From positions 1 through 64,000 of the forward strand of contig JAEEKX010000034.1 of assembly GCA_016288655.1 (NCBI GenBank): a stretch of DNA of 64,000 nucleotides. The letters are read 5' to 3'. The notes beneath the pieces are model-generated. The model saw nothing but the letters and a program-made list of their open reading frames with translations, searched no databases and had not been told where the DNA came from. Shown here one piece after another: positions 7,354 through 15,436 of the stretch. Position numbers and translations under genes: made by a program. The stretch's first letter is position 1. Every line of letters starts with the position of its first letter. This stretch comes from Bacteroidales bacterium. GTDB taxonomy: Bacteria; Bacteroidota; Bacteroidia; Bacteroidales; WCHB1-69.

Positions 7354-8436
7354 TCAACCGACGATGACGCCGCCGCCGACCACGTCGTCGCCTTCGTAGA
7401 AGACAGCGCTCTGGCCCGGGGTGACCGACTCGACGGGCTGGTCGAACTCGACACGAATGGCGCCGTCGGCGTGGTAGAGGCGGGCGGCCGTGCCGGCGTT
7501 GCGGTAGCGGATGCGGCAACTCACCTCGAAGCCGTCGGCGAAGTCGTCGTACTTGGTGAGGATGGGCCTTTCGACGAGGAGCGAGCGGCTTTGGAGATGT
7601 TGCTTCTCGCCGATGACGACACGGTTGTTCGGACCATCCAGGGCGACCACGTAAGCAGGAGCGCCGAGGGCAATGCCCAAACCGCGGCGCTGACCGATGG
7701 TGTAGTTGTACAGTCCTTCATGCTCGCCCAACACCCGTCCATCCACACTCACGAACTCCCCGTGCGGCATCCGCGCCTCCAAGTCGGGAACGTTCTCCTT
7801 CAGGAAGTTGCGGTAGTTGTTGTCGGGCACGAAGCAGATCTCCTCACTCTCCTTCTTCTGCGACAGTTTCACAAAGCCGTGGCCGGCGGCGAGTTCGCGC
7901 ACCTGCGGCTTGGTCAGGTCGCCCAACGGGAAAATCGTGCGGGCGAGGTTGTCGGAGGTGAGGCGCCAGAGGAAGTAGGTCTGGTCCTTGAGCGTGTCGG
8001 CGCCCTTGCGGAGGTAGTGCCTGCCGTCGCACTCGCCGATGCGGGCGTAGTGACCGGTGGCCAACTTGTCGCAGTGCAACTCGTCGGCCATCCGCAGCAG
8101 TTCGCCCCACTTGATGATGGGGTTGCAGAGCACGCACGGGTTGGGGGTGCGGCCCCGCAAGTACTCGTCGACGAAGTTCTGGATGACCGTCCGCCGGAAC
8201 ACGTCGCGGGCGTCGAGGATGTGGTGCTCGAAGCCGAGACTTTCGGCGAGGTGCTTGGCCTCGAAGATGGAATCGACGGAGCAGCAGCCCTTCTCGCGGG
8301 CCATGCAACTCTCTGTGATGCTGTCGAAAGTGCGGAAGGTCACGCCGACCAGGTCGTAGCCCTGCTCGCGGAGCAGCATCGCGGCGACACCGCTGTCGAT
8401 GCCACCGCTCATTGCCATCAATACACGCGGTCTCAT
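7354..8436 (-). CDS. mnmA: tRNA-specific 2-thiouridylase MnmA
   Basis: A 360-residue enzyme that puts sulfur on uridine 34 of Lys, Glu and Gln tRNAs. The PP-loop SGGIDS (residues 10-15) activates the base with ATP. The catalytic cysteines are at about 101 (in NPCVLCN) and 201 (in SEEICFVPD). The tRNA-binding insert YLRGRTPNPC and the C-terminal beta-barrel (YTIGQRRGLGIAL) are complete. One curiosity is a second Cys pair near residues 51-52 (EKGCCSVDS), common in Bacteroidota homologues. It follows the alcohol dehydrogenase gene by 12 bases, probably in one transcript; hpt then has its own promoter. Confidence 0.95.
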   Translation of the reverse strand: MRPRVLMAMSGGIDSGVAAMLLREQGYDLVGVTFRTFDSITESCMAREKGCCSVDSIFEAKHLAESLGFEHHILDARDVFRRTVIQNFVDEYLRGRTPNPCVLCNPIIKWGELLRMADELHCDKLATGHYARIGECDGRHYLRKGADTLKDQTYFLWRLTSDNLARTIFPLGDLTKPQVRELAAGHGFVKLSQKKESEEICFVPDNNYRNFLKENVPDLEARMPHGEFVSVDGRVLGEHEGLYNYTIGQRRGLGIALGAPAYVVALDGPNNRVVIGEKQHLQSRSLLVERPILTKYDDFADGFEVSCRIRYRNAGTAARLYHADGAIRVEFDQPVESVTPGQSAVFYEGDDVVGGGVIVG

Positions 8437-8448
8437 CGGTTCACTTTC

Positions 8449-9612
8449 TTACAGGGAGGCCTGCAGTATCTCCAAGATATCCTGTTCGGTGAGGGGCGCC
8501 CAGGCCTCGTCAAGTCCTTCGTTGACAGCGATGTGATGCGCCATCTCGCCGAGGCGCTTCTCGTCGATGCCCACTTCGCGGAGCGTCATCGGGATGCCGA
8601 GGCCTTTGAAGAAGTCGTAGGTTTTCTGGATGGCCTGCTCTGCGATCTCCATGGCGGGCAGGTTGGCGTCGATGCCGAACAGTCCGGTGCCGTAGGTGAC
8701 GAAGCGTCCGACAGTCTTCTCATTGAGGATGTGGCGCATCCAGCGCGGGGTGATGATGGCGAGGCCTTCGCCGTGGGTGATGTCGTAGTAGGCGCTGAGG
8801 GCGTGCTCGATGCCGTGCATGGGCCAGCCGCTACGGCCATTGCCATTGCAGAAGATGCCGTTGCAGGCGAGGGTGCAGGTGTAGAAGATCTCTGCGCGGG
8901 CCGTATAGTCATTGGGGTCGGCCATCACCTTGGGGGCGTTGAACATCAAGCTCTTGAGGGCCGCGATGCACATGCCGTCGTTGAGGATGGTGTTGGGTTC
9001 GGCGAAGAACTGCTCCATCACGTGGTTCATGGCGTCGGCGATGCCGGCGCGGGTGTGCTTCGGCGGGATGGAGAAGGTGAGTTCGGGATCGAGCAGGGAG
9101 CAGACGGGGTAGAGCAGCGGGTCGATATAGCCCACCTTGTCGTTGGTTTCGGTACGAGAGATCACGCCGCCGGCATCGTATTCGCTGCCGGTGGCGGCCA
9201 GCGTCATGATATCGACGATGGGCAGGGCGGCCTGGGCCTTCACCTGATAGCTGATGAGATCCCACGGCTCGCCGTCGTAGCAGGCACCCGCGGCGATGGC
9301 CTTGGAGCAGTCGAGCACGCTGCCGCCGCCCACCGCGAGAATGACATCAATATGGTGCTCCTTGCACATCTTCACGCCCGGCACCACGCTCTGGGTGTAT
9401 TTCGGGTTCGGCTCGATGCCGGGGAGTTCATACACCTCAAACTCCTTCAAAAGAGTTTTGACTTGATCGTAAAGGCCGCTGCGCTTGATGCTGCCGCCGC
9501 CATAGGTCATCAATATGCGTTTGCCAAGAGGACGCATCACCTCGGGGAGTTTTTCTACCACGCCCTTGCCGAAGAGAAGGCGGGTGGGAGTGCAATAACT
9601 GAAGTTTTTCAT
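8449..9612 (-). CDS. Iron-containing alcohol dehydrogenase (butanol dehydrogenase/YqhD type)
   Basis: A 387-residue group III alcohol dehydrogenase, NAD(P)H-dependent, reducing aldehydes in the cytosol. The nucleotide-binding motif YGGGSIKRSG is near residues 38-48 and VGGGSVLDCSKAIA near 97-110. The metal site is spread over ADAMNHVMEQFF and MHGIEHALSAYYDITHG, supplying the Asp and three His ligands of the family. It probably serves fermentation or aldehyde detoxification; the physiological substrate cannot be told from sequence. A -7 box about 100 bases upstream (9713-9721) is the likely promoter. Confidence 0.92.
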   Translation of the reverse strand: MKNFSYCTPTRLLFGKGVVEKLPEVMRPLGKRILMTYGGGSIKRSGLYDQVKTLLKEFEVYELPGIEPNPKYTQSVVPGVKMCKEHHIDVILAVGGGSVLDCSKAIAAGACYDGEPWDLISYQVKAQAALPIVDIMTLAATGSEYDAGGVISRTETNDKVGYIDPLLYPVCSLLDPELTFSIPPKHTRAGIADAMNHVMEQFFAEPNTILNDGMCIAALKSLMFNAPKVMADPNDYTARAEIFYTCTLACNGIFCNGNGRSGWPMHGIEHALSAYYDITHGEGLAIITPRWMRHILNEKTVGRFVTYGTGLFGIDANLPAMEIAEQAIQKTYDFFKGLGIPMTLREVGIDEKRLGEMAHHIAVNEGLDEAWAPLTEQDILEILQASL

Positions 9613-9712
9613 TTCTTATTTATTTAATTATTAATAATTTACAATAAAAAAAATTCACATTCGATTCTTGCTGGCTGTCATAAAAAGAGCGCTAACGGAC
9701 CATTTTAGGGCT

Positions 9713-9721
9713 GCAAAGATA
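9713..9721 (-). promoter_or_regulatory. -7 promoter box (TATCTTTGC) upstream of the alcohol dehydrogenase
   Basis: Consensus match in the 168-base gap 9613-9780. It predicts a leader of about 95 bases, longer than for neighbouring genes. Nothing else is recognised in this gap. Confidence 0.5.
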
Positions 9722-9780
9722 CATTTTTTTTGAAAAACAAGATTTACCGACTTGAGATACACGAGACATCTTCCCCGCAA

Positions 9781-10611
9781 CTAATATAAGCTGAGCCGCA
9801 TCGACACCGGATAGTGGTCGGAGACGTATGGCACGCCGTAGTCGCCGGTGAGGACTTGGAAGGAGACGGGGGTACAGTCGCGCACGAAGAAGTGGTCGAT
9901 GCAGGCGGTCGCTTCCTTGCCGAAGGCGTTGTAGGTGTCGCGTCGGTCTGTAGAAGGGGCTATATCCCTGGCACTCCACAGGTTGTGCGCCGCCAGAGGT
10001 TGGAAGATATCGTCGGTGAGCGGGGAGTTCATATCGCCGCCAACAATCACAGGGCAGTCCCGTCCGAACTCGTCGGCCCAATGGCACAGCAGCTTCACCG
10101 ACTCGCGCCGGGCGGTCTGTCCCACGTGGTCGAGGTGGGTGTTGAGGTAGAGGAATTCCTTGCCGGTGGCCTTGTCGCGGAAACGGGCGATAGTGACGGT
10201 CCGGCGGCAGGCGGCATCCCAGCCGAAACTGACGCTGTCGGGGGTGGCACTCAGCCAGCGGGTGCGCCACTCGAGCAGTTCGAGACGGTCGCGGCGATAG
10301 TAGATGCACATGCTCTCCCCCGCGCCGGCCCCATCGTCGCGGCCCACGCCGATGCGTGAGTAGTCGGCCCGCAACGCACTGTCCAAGTACGCCGTTTGGT
10401 TGGGGAGGGCCTCCTGCATGCCAACGGCATCGGGACGCTCCTTCAACAGCATTTCAGCCACCGCCTGCCGCCGATGCTCCCAATCGTTGTCGCCGTCGTT
10501 GGCCCAGGCACTGCCCAGCCGAATGTTGAAGGAGATGATGGAAAGTTCGTTCTGCCCGACGCACACAGCGGTCAAAACGACGAAGAAAAAGGTGTAGAGG
10601 ACTTTTTTCAT
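9781..10611 (-). CDS. Secreted endonuclease/exonuclease/phosphatase (EEP) family protein
   Basis: A 276-residue metal-dependent phosphoesterase of the EEP superfamily. Residues 1-19 are a signal peptide ending before GQNELS, so the enzyme acts in the periplasm or outside. Catalytic-site motifs in order are SFNIRLG (Asn), GMQEALPNQ (Glu), NTHLDHVG (His), VIVGGDMNSPL (Asp/Asn) and the terminal SDHYPVSMRL (Asp-His). All expected residues are present. EEP members cleave nucleic acids, inositol phosphates or sphingomyelin, and the substrate cannot be told apart here. The short form without extra domains is common in Bacteroidota as a secreted hydrolase. Confidence 0.9.
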   Translation of the reverse strand: MKKVLYTFFFVVLTAVCVGQNELSIISFNIRLGSAWANDGDNDWEHRRQAVAEMLLKERPDAVGMQEALPNQTAYLDSALRADYSRIGVGRDDGAGAGESMCIYYRRDRLELLEWRTRWLSATPDSVSFGWDAACRRTVTIARFRDKATGKEFLYLNTHLDHVGQTARRESVKLLCHWADEFGRDCPVIVGGDMNSPLTDDIFQPLAAHNLWSARDIAPSTDRRDTYNAFGKEATACIDHFFVRDCTPVSFQVLTGDYGVPYVSDHYPVSMRLSLY

Positions 10612-10669
10612 ATATCTTTTTTAATATGGATTTCTGATGATTGCCCGGCGGACAGGATCGCGGTATCAA

Positions 10670-11851
10670 CTACTGCCCTCCCCCTTTGGGGCATTCGGAG
10701 TTGTCGTTTGTTTCGGAGCGAATAGGCAAGGAAGTCACCGAGAGTCGGTCTGGGGGAAATCCGCTCAGCCAGCGGCAGAGCGGCGGGGCCACGATCCGTA
10801 CGAGATGATAGGCCAGCAGACTCAATCCGATGGCCAACGACGCATTCAACAGATGGGCGGCGAGGAAGCCGACGCTTCCGATCCCGTGGGCCACGAGCCA
10901 TTGGGCGGAGAGCTTCGTCAGGATCCGGGTCGCGATTCTGTGGAAAGCGAAGACAAAGAAGACCGGTTTCGCGATGGCACGCCAGTCTGTGGAGGGATGG
11001 CGCAACACGAACCTGTAGCAGAGATGCGCGACCACCCACATGCCGGAGAGGTTGCGGATGAAAGTGAGCAGGGGCACGCTCCATTCGGGCCTGATGGCCG
11101 GCACGGTGACGAGGAGGGAGGCGGCTATGTATATCGGCAGGGGCAACCAGAGCGGTTTTCGCAGCAGTTCGGATAGGGACGGGAGCCACACATGCAGCCA
11201 GCACCCGAGCATGAACATGGCCACCTCCGCCTCGAATCCCAATGGATATGGGATGGCCGCCAGCGCGATGGGCACGATCAGGGAGGCCTTGTGCCACTTG
11301 ACCACCCGGAAATAGAGGGGCGTGAACAGCGCGATCACCATCAGATCGCGCAGGAACCACAGCGGCTCGTCGATGGGAGATGAGTTGAACCCTTCGCCGC
11401 GGATGCAGCAATAGGACTTCAAGATGTCGGCGACGCCCATCTCCTGTATCGGCGGCACCTCCCCCAACGAAGAGGGCATCAGCCATCCGATGATGCCGTA
11501 GAACAAGAGGAAGATGGTGTTCCACAGCAGGTACGGCAGCAGCCACGTCCTCGCACGACGCTTGCATTTCGTCTTGAAAACGCTCCAAGTGAAGCCGTTC
11601 TCCGCGGCGACGAACAGATAGCCCGATATCAGGAAGAAAAGGGGATTGGCGAGCCACACGACATTCCCGCCCCAGCGGAGAACCTCCCCGTATGCGGATT
11701 CGGCATATCCCGTATCCAACGTCAAGTTGGTGTGGATCAGCACCACCAATCCCATCAGCACCCACCGCAGCAGGCCGATGGTCTGGCTGACCTGTCCGTC
11801 CGGATATCTCATGGCGGGCACCGTATTCATCTCGTATCGCTTGTCCTCCAA
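10670..11851 (-). CDS. Acyltransferase family 3 membrane protein
   Basis: A 393-residue integral membrane protein with about ten hydrophobic helices. It shows the family 3 acyltransferase pattern: an early helix with LRWVLMGLVVLIHTN (Arg and His of the active site), then LANPLFFLISGYLF, and EPLWFLRDLMVIAL. Such enzymes O-acetylate or succinylate surface sugars, LPS or exopolysaccharide. The C-terminal ~25 residues are hydrophilic. The start may be the ATG at 11851 or the Met seven codons later (MNTVPAMRY); no promoter box distinguishes them. It lies 90 bases downstream of the flavodoxin gene on the same strand. Confidence 0.88.
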   Translation of the reverse strand: MEDKRYEMNTVPAMRYPDGQVSQTIGLLRWVLMGLVVLIHTNLTLDTGYAESAYGEVLRWGGNVVWLANPLFFLISGYLFVAAENGFTWSVFKTKCKRRARTWLLPYLLWNTIFLLFYGIIGWLMPSSLGEVPPIQEMGVADILKSYCCIRGEGFNSSPIDEPLWFLRDLMVIALFTPLYFRVVKWHKASLIVPIALAAIPYPLGFEAEVAMFMLGCWLHVWLPSLSELLRKPLWLPLPIYIAASLLVTVPAIRPEWSVPLLTFIRNLSGMWVVAHLCYRFVLRHPSTDWRAIAKPVFFVFAFHRIATRILTKLSAQWLVAHGIGSVGFLAAHLLNASLAIGLSLLAYHLVRIVAPPLCRWLSGFPPDRLSVTSLPIRSETNDNSECPKGGGQ

Positions 11852-11941
11852 TGGCTTGCCCCTGCTGTTTCCTCTGTTTTCGCGAAACAGGGAGCATGCC
11901 GGCGGAGAGCCGAAGCCATCAAAGCATTATAGATGAATCGG

Positions 11942-12523
11942 TTACAGTCCCTTTACCAACTTCTCCACCTTTGCCTTGTCGGCGCCGGTGAGGTTGATGG
12001 GTTCCTTCCAGTTGGCCTTGGGCGCGGAGGGACGGAGGTAGTCGAGGGTCTTGCCCTTGCCGCTGCCGCCGCTGGTGAAGAAGGGGATCACAGTCTTGCC
12101 CTCGAGGTTGTACTGTTCGAGGAAGGTATTGACGATGGTGGGCGCGATGTACCACCAGATGGGGAAGCCGACATAGACGACCTCGTACTGCTCCATGTGC
12201 TCGACCTTGCTCTTCACGGCCGGACGGCTGCTCTTGTCCTGCATCTCGACGGAGGAGCGGCTCTTCGAGTCGCGCCAGTCGAGGTCGGCGTCGGTGTAGC
12301 GCTGTTCGGGGACGATCTCGAAGAGGTCGCCGCCGGTGACTTCGGCGAGGGTGGCCGCGGCCTTGGCGGTGGTGCCGGTGGCCGAGAAGTAGGCGACCAG
12401 GGTCTTCGTGGCAGCGGGCTCGGATTTCGCAGCGGGTGCCGGCGTGGTGCTCTTCTGGGACTGCCCCGTGCATGAGACGGAGGCCAAAGTCAGGATGACG
12501 ATCGGCAAAACATTCATTTTCAT
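11942..12523 (-). CDS. Lipoprotein flavodoxin
   Basis: A 193-residue flavodoxin. The FMN-phosphate loop is YFSATGTTAKAA (about residues 44-55), the isoalloxazine-side motif is VGFPIWWYIAPT, and IPFFTSGGSGKG closes the site. Unlike cytosolic flavodoxins it starts with a signal peptide and a lipobox-like LASVSC, followed by a Pro/Ala/Lys-rich linker, so it is probably tethered in the periplasm. Bacteroidota carry several such exported flavodoxin-like reductase partners; their electron donors are not known to me. A -7 box 27 bases upstream supports the start. Confidence 0.9.
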   Translation of the reverse strand: MKMNVLPIVILTLASVSCTGQSQKSTTPAPAAKSEPAATKTLVAYFSATGTTAKAAATLAEVTGGDLFEIVPEQRYTDADLDWRDSKSRSSVEMQDKSSRPAVKSKVEHMEQYEVVYVGFPIWWYIAPTIVNTFLEQYNLEGKTVIPFFTSGGSGKGKTLDYLRPSAPKANWKEPINLTGADKAKVEKLVKGL

Positions 12524-12549
12524 ATTCTTACAATTTTAATGGATAATTT

Positions 12550-12558
12550 GCAAAAATA
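12550..12558 (-). promoter_or_regulatory. -7 promoter box (TATTTTTGC) for the flavodoxin gene
   Basis: Consensus match in the AT-rich gap, with a leader of about 20 bases. Confidence 0.6.
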
Positions 12559-12641
12559 CGGTATTTTTTTTTACGAAGCCCTATCCGGGGAAAAAGATGA
12601 CCTCTCGAAATCGCCACACCCGCTTCTCCACAGCCATCTCC

Positions 12642-13997
12642 TCAATAATACTCTATGGTGCGCCGCTCTTCCCCCATCGGCTCTCCGTTTTGCAAGCACC
12701 TCTTGACCAACCAGTTGCCATACGTATCATACTCGTATGTATAACTCCAGTCGTATTGTTGGACGGCGTCACCTTCCGAGCTTTTCTTCTGCATGGACAT
12801 GCTTTCCACATTTCCGAACTCGTCATAACCGAATGTCATTCCGATGACGTCGGGATCCATCGCGAAACCCTTCCAGCCGACAAGTGTGCCGATATGGGCT
12901 TTCATCTCCACGATGCGGCCGTGCCCGTCGTAGCGGATGGTGGAACGCGAGATGATGCCGCTATAGTCTTGCAGGTAATAATAGACCAGCCGACCGTCGC
13001 GGTCGAAGATATAGTCACCCGTAGTGAAAAAAAGTTGGATTGGGTATATGCTTCTAGCGCCACCAAACGGAAAGGCCGCCCCCGTTCCATTGAGCTCGCG
13101 GCACTGTCCCATCCGTGCATTGAAGAAAGTGTCCAAATGTGCCATCGGATCCGAATGGAGTTTCACATATTCGTCGGAGTCGCTCCCTTCGCTCGAATTG
13201 CAATAGGAGATTCTCAACAACGTGGAATCCCCGGGCAACGGCTCATAATGCAGCAGACGCAGGTCTCCTTTCGGCAGCCCCACAGGCCAATCCCGGATTC
13301 TGGCCACGCAACGCCCCGAATCGTATTGAAAGGCATAGACCTTGTGGGGGAGCCCCTGGTAATTGTTTTCATTGCTCCAATCATCCACATAGACCAATCG
13401 ATTCAGCGAATCGTAGGCGAAATGGAATTGTTCTTTGGGATGTGCATCTACGGGCGACGAAGTCTTGGCATAAAGCACGACGTTCCCGCAAGAGTCATAC
13501 TTCAAAAAAAAGCAACCCTCCTGGTCCAGGTTGTCGGAATGCGACACCAGCCGACCGTCGCGGTAAGTATAGTACGAGGTCCCCTTGTTCTTTTCCGTGA
13601 TGATATTTTTGGGGGACGTGCTTCTCTTCCAGCGTCTGACACTCCCTTTGTTCATATCATAGATGAAATAATGGGAATGTAGGGTATAGTCGATCCGGAT
13701 GCTCCGAACGGCACCAGCCGTGTCGAAGAGGACTTCGGTGTTCCTCTCTTGAATCACATCGTCAATGTGATGTTTCACCACCAAACAACTCATCAGATAC
13801 CGAGTTTGCACGTGTGGTATGTCGGAATGGTACTCGATCCGCTTCACAGGTCCGCGGAGATTGGCGTAAGCGGCGTCATCCATATCGGGAAGGAACTCCC
13901 CGACGGACACGATGCACGACATGTCCGGCATCGTATTTTGGGCGGAGGCGACATACAGGGCCGCAAGCAGCACCTGCAGGAAAACGATTTTGCGCAT
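12642..13997 (-). CDS. Secreted YD-repeat-like protein of unknown function
   Basis: A 451-residue exported protein. The signal peptide is MRKIVFLQVLLAALYVASAQ. The body contains loosely repeated strands of the RHS/YD type: YYTYRDGRLVSHS, FLKYDSCGNVVLYAK, FAYDSLNRLVYVD, FDRDGRLVYYY, IRYDGHGRIVEM, FGYDEFGNVESM and YEYDTYGNWL, about seven copies spaced irregularly. It therefore probably folds as a beta-sheet spiral like small RHS shells, without a toxin tip or an RHS core motif. The frame is open to 14039, but that lies upstream of the -7 box at 14028-14036, so the ATG at 13997 is used. No sorting domain is present at the C-terminus (RTIEYY). Confidence 0.75.
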   Translation of the reverse strand: MRKIVFLQVLLAALYVASAQNTMPDMSCIVSVGEFLPDMDDAAYANLRGPVKRIEYHSDIPHVQTRYLMSCLVVKHHIDDVIQERNTEVLFDTAGAVRSIRIDYTLHSHYFIYDMNKGSVRRWKRSTSPKNIITEKNKGTSYYTYRDGRLVSHSDNLDQEGCFFLKYDSCGNVVLYAKTSSPVDAHPKEQFHFAYDSLNRLVYVDDWSNENNYQGLPHKVYAFQYDSGRCVARIRDWPVGLPKGDLRLLHYEPLPGDSTLLRISYCNSSEGSDSDEYVKLHSDPMAHLDTFFNARMGQCRELNGTGAAFPFGGARSIYPIQLFFTTGDYIFDRDGRLVYYYLQDYSGIISRSTIRYDGHGRIVEMKAHIGTLVGWKGFAMDPDVIGMTFGYDEFGNVESMSMQKKSSEGDAVQQYDWSYTYEYDTYGNWLVKRCLQNGEPMGEERRTIEYY

Positions 13998-14027
13998 AAC
14001 AAGGGAGGGGTTATATTTTTGTTGTCT

Positions 14028-14036
14028 GCAAAAATA
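14028..14036 (-). promoter_or_regulatory. -7 promoter box (TATTTTTGC) for the YD-repeat-like gene
   Basis: Consensus box giving a leader of about 25 bases before the ATG at 13997. It rules out the more upstream in-frame start. Confidence 0.6.
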
Positions 14037-14124
14037 CAACTATTTTCAATATTTCAATAAGGGATGGGAAAATCTCCTACGGGTCTAGACCCCAGCATTT
14101 CCAAAAGATTGATTTGTGACAATA

Positions 14125-14397
14125 TCACGCTTGTTTTTTAGGATGACGGGAATAATAGAAATAGAGCGCCAGATCGACGGCCACCATCGTGCCGTTCAGC
14201 ACGTAGAGCCACATCACGACATCGTAGTTGTGGGTGAGTTTGTGGATGATGCCGAACAGGTAGCCGAGGATGATGAGCGACATGAAGAGCGGGCTTTTAC
14301 CGGCCACCACATGGGTGCGCAAGGCCTTGGCGATGGAGATCGGCCAACTCACCGCGAAACAGAGCAGAAAGAGCACTTCCCAAATACTGAATTCCAT
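14125..14397 (-). CDS. Small integral membrane protein, function unknown
   Basis: Ninety residues with three hydrophobic helices (about 5-23, 36-52 and 58-80) and a basic C-terminus (YYSRHPKKQA). The sequence MEFSIWEVLFLLCFAVSWPISI with AKALRTHVVAGKS between the first two helices matches a widespread uncharacterised bacterial membrane protein. The short loop KSPLF and the helix ILGYLFGIIHKL may be functional. It has its own -7 box (14441-14449). Confidence 0.8.
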   Translation of the reverse strand: MEFSIWEVLFLLCFAVSWPISIAKALRTHVVAGKSPLFMSLIILGYLFGIIHKLTHNYDVVMWLYVLNGTMVAVDLALYFYYSRHPKKQA

Positions 14398-14440
14398 AAT
14401 TTGCTGATTATTAAATTGCTATGATTTCAAAAATCGGACA

Positions 14441-14449
14441 GCAAAGGTA
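14441..14449 (-). promoter_or_regulatory. -7 promoter box (TACCTTTGC) for the 90-residue membrane protein
   Basis: Consensus box 44 bases before the start codon at 14397. Confidence 0.6.
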
Positions 14450-14845
14450 CGACTTTTTCCCCTAATGGCGAAAACAAATTACTTTTTGCCTTTCCCGGCA
14501 GAATCAGGTGTCCGCCGGAACAGTGATGGTGTCAACCCCATCGGATAACCGACCTAAAAGTGCCAACGCAACTCCACGGCAATAACGGAAGAGCGCGCGC
14601 CCGAGGGCATGGGTGCATGCTCACCGAATGCGGACAGCAGTCCGAACTGTTCGCCGGCATCGTGCCCGCCCTCGAAGAGATCATCGGAAAAAACTCGGAA
14701 AGAGGAAGATAATATTTTATTCAACAACACGTTATAAAAAAAATTATCATGAAAATCGCCATCCGTTACAACACACGACAAGGCATCCTATAGGCAACGG
14801 CGGGCCGCTTCCGCCCTCGTGAAACAACATCATCCACCACCACCC
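14450..14845 (+). other. Non-coding stretch with probable gene debris
   Basis: No complete gene is seen here. Two plus-strand fragments look like decayed coding sequence. One is a frame ending at 14712 whose last ~30 codons (ATG at 14617) read MLTECGQQSELFAGIVPALE and onward, with normal codon usage. The other is an ATG at 14749 followed by MKIAIRYNTRQGIL and a stop at 14791-14793. That second fragment matches the opening of single-domain flavodoxins of the MKxAIRYxSRxGNT type. Both could be remnants of lost genes next to the 14846 gene. Confidence 0.35.
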
Positions 14846-15148
14846 ATGAGCGAAGAGAAAACCCAGAAACCGCCCGGCAAATTCAAGCAATGGCTCAGCC
14901 GGTTGTCCCCCCGAGTGGGAGTCATCCTGCTGATCATCTGCGTATTGTGCTACACCATCTCGTTCGGACAGATGCTGTTGCCCATCGACCCGAAACTCAA
15001 GGGCGTGCTATGGGTCGTCTTCTTCGGATTGGCGAAGCCCTTCCAATACGCGGGGCTGGCCATCGTGGGCGTGGCGGAGGTGAAACGCTGGAAGCAGCGG
15101 AAGAAAAAGTCGAAGTCGGAGTCGGAAAATGCGGCTGAAGGGCACTGA
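14846..15148 (+). CDS. Small membrane protein, function unknown
   Basis: About 100 residues. A hydrophilic N-terminus (MSEEKTQKPPGKFKQWLSRL) is followed by two membrane helices (VGVILLIICVLCYTISFG and LWVVFFGLAKPFQYAGLAIVG) and a strongly basic tail (KRWKQRKKKSKSE). The loop MLLPIDPKLKG lies between the helices, so both termini are probably cytoplasmic. A GTG nine codons earlier (14819) is in frame, but would add a His/Pro-rich piece untypical of a start. This resembles small conserved Bacteroidota proteins of unknown role. Confidence 0.7.
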   Translation: MSEEKTQKPPGKFKQWLSRLSPRVGVILLIICVLCYTISFGQMLLPIDPKLKGVLWVVFFGLAKPFQYAGLAIVGVAEVKRWKQRKKKSKSESENAAEGH

Positions 15149-15254
15149 CATTGCGAAAACCGCCCGACTTTCGGGGAAAATTCAAGCAAGAGAAGCGCAT
15201 CTTCATTATACAAACCACTGCACTTCAATATTTTACAAAAAATTCAAAAGAGAC

Positions 15255-15285
15255 TTGTCTGGATTAAAAAAAGTTGTATATTTGC
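15255..15285 (+). promoter_or_regulatory. Promoter of tRNA-Val
   Basis: TTG at 15255-15257, then 19 bases, then TATATTTGC (15277-15285): a textbook Bacteroidota -33/-7 promoter ending about 19 bases before the tRNA. Confidence 0.8.
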
Positions 15286-15303
15286 AACCTCAAACAAACG
15301 AAT

Positions 15304-15378
15304 GATCTGTTAGCTCAGTTGGTTTAGAGCGCTTGCTTGACAGGCAAGAGGTCACTGGTTCAAATCCAGTACAGATCA
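15304..15378 (+). tRNA. tRNA-Val (anticodon GAC)
   Basis: A complete cloverleaf. The acceptor stem is GATCTGT (15304-15310) with ACAGATC (15371-15377), followed by discriminator A. The D-arm contains AGCTCAGTTGG. The anticodon arm is CTTGC TTGACAG GCAAG, with GAC in the loop, and the T-arm contains GGTTCAAATCC. The 3' CCA is not encoded. The gene has a strong promoter just upstream and a hairpin terminator just downstream, so it is a single-gene transcription unit. Confidence 0.95.
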
Positions 15379-15383
15379 CACGA

Positions 15384-15414
15384 AAAAGCACCCATGAAAA
15401 GGGTGCTTTTTTTA
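15384..15414 (+). terminator. Intrinsic terminator after tRNA-Val
   Basis: A 10-bp stem AAAAGCACCC / GGGTGCTTTT (15384-15393 and 15401-15410) with a 7-base loop, followed by a T run. The A run on the other side could also stop the convergent minus-strand gene's upstream traffic. Confidence 0.85.
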
Positions 15415-15436
15415 TTCCCGTGTTGAAACCGAAAGT

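Noticed and set aside
6730..9627. 965-codon open frame on the plus strand
   Set aside because: It lies antisense to hpt, mnmA and the alcohol dehydrogenase, all with complete family motifs, and the translation is repetitive Val/Ala/Asp/Gly/His sequence typical of an antisense shadow of GC-rich genes.
11873..11890. CTGTTT/AAACAG hairpin between flavodoxin and acyltransferase genes
   Set aside because: Only 6 bp with no T run on either strand, too weak to call a terminator or regulatory element.
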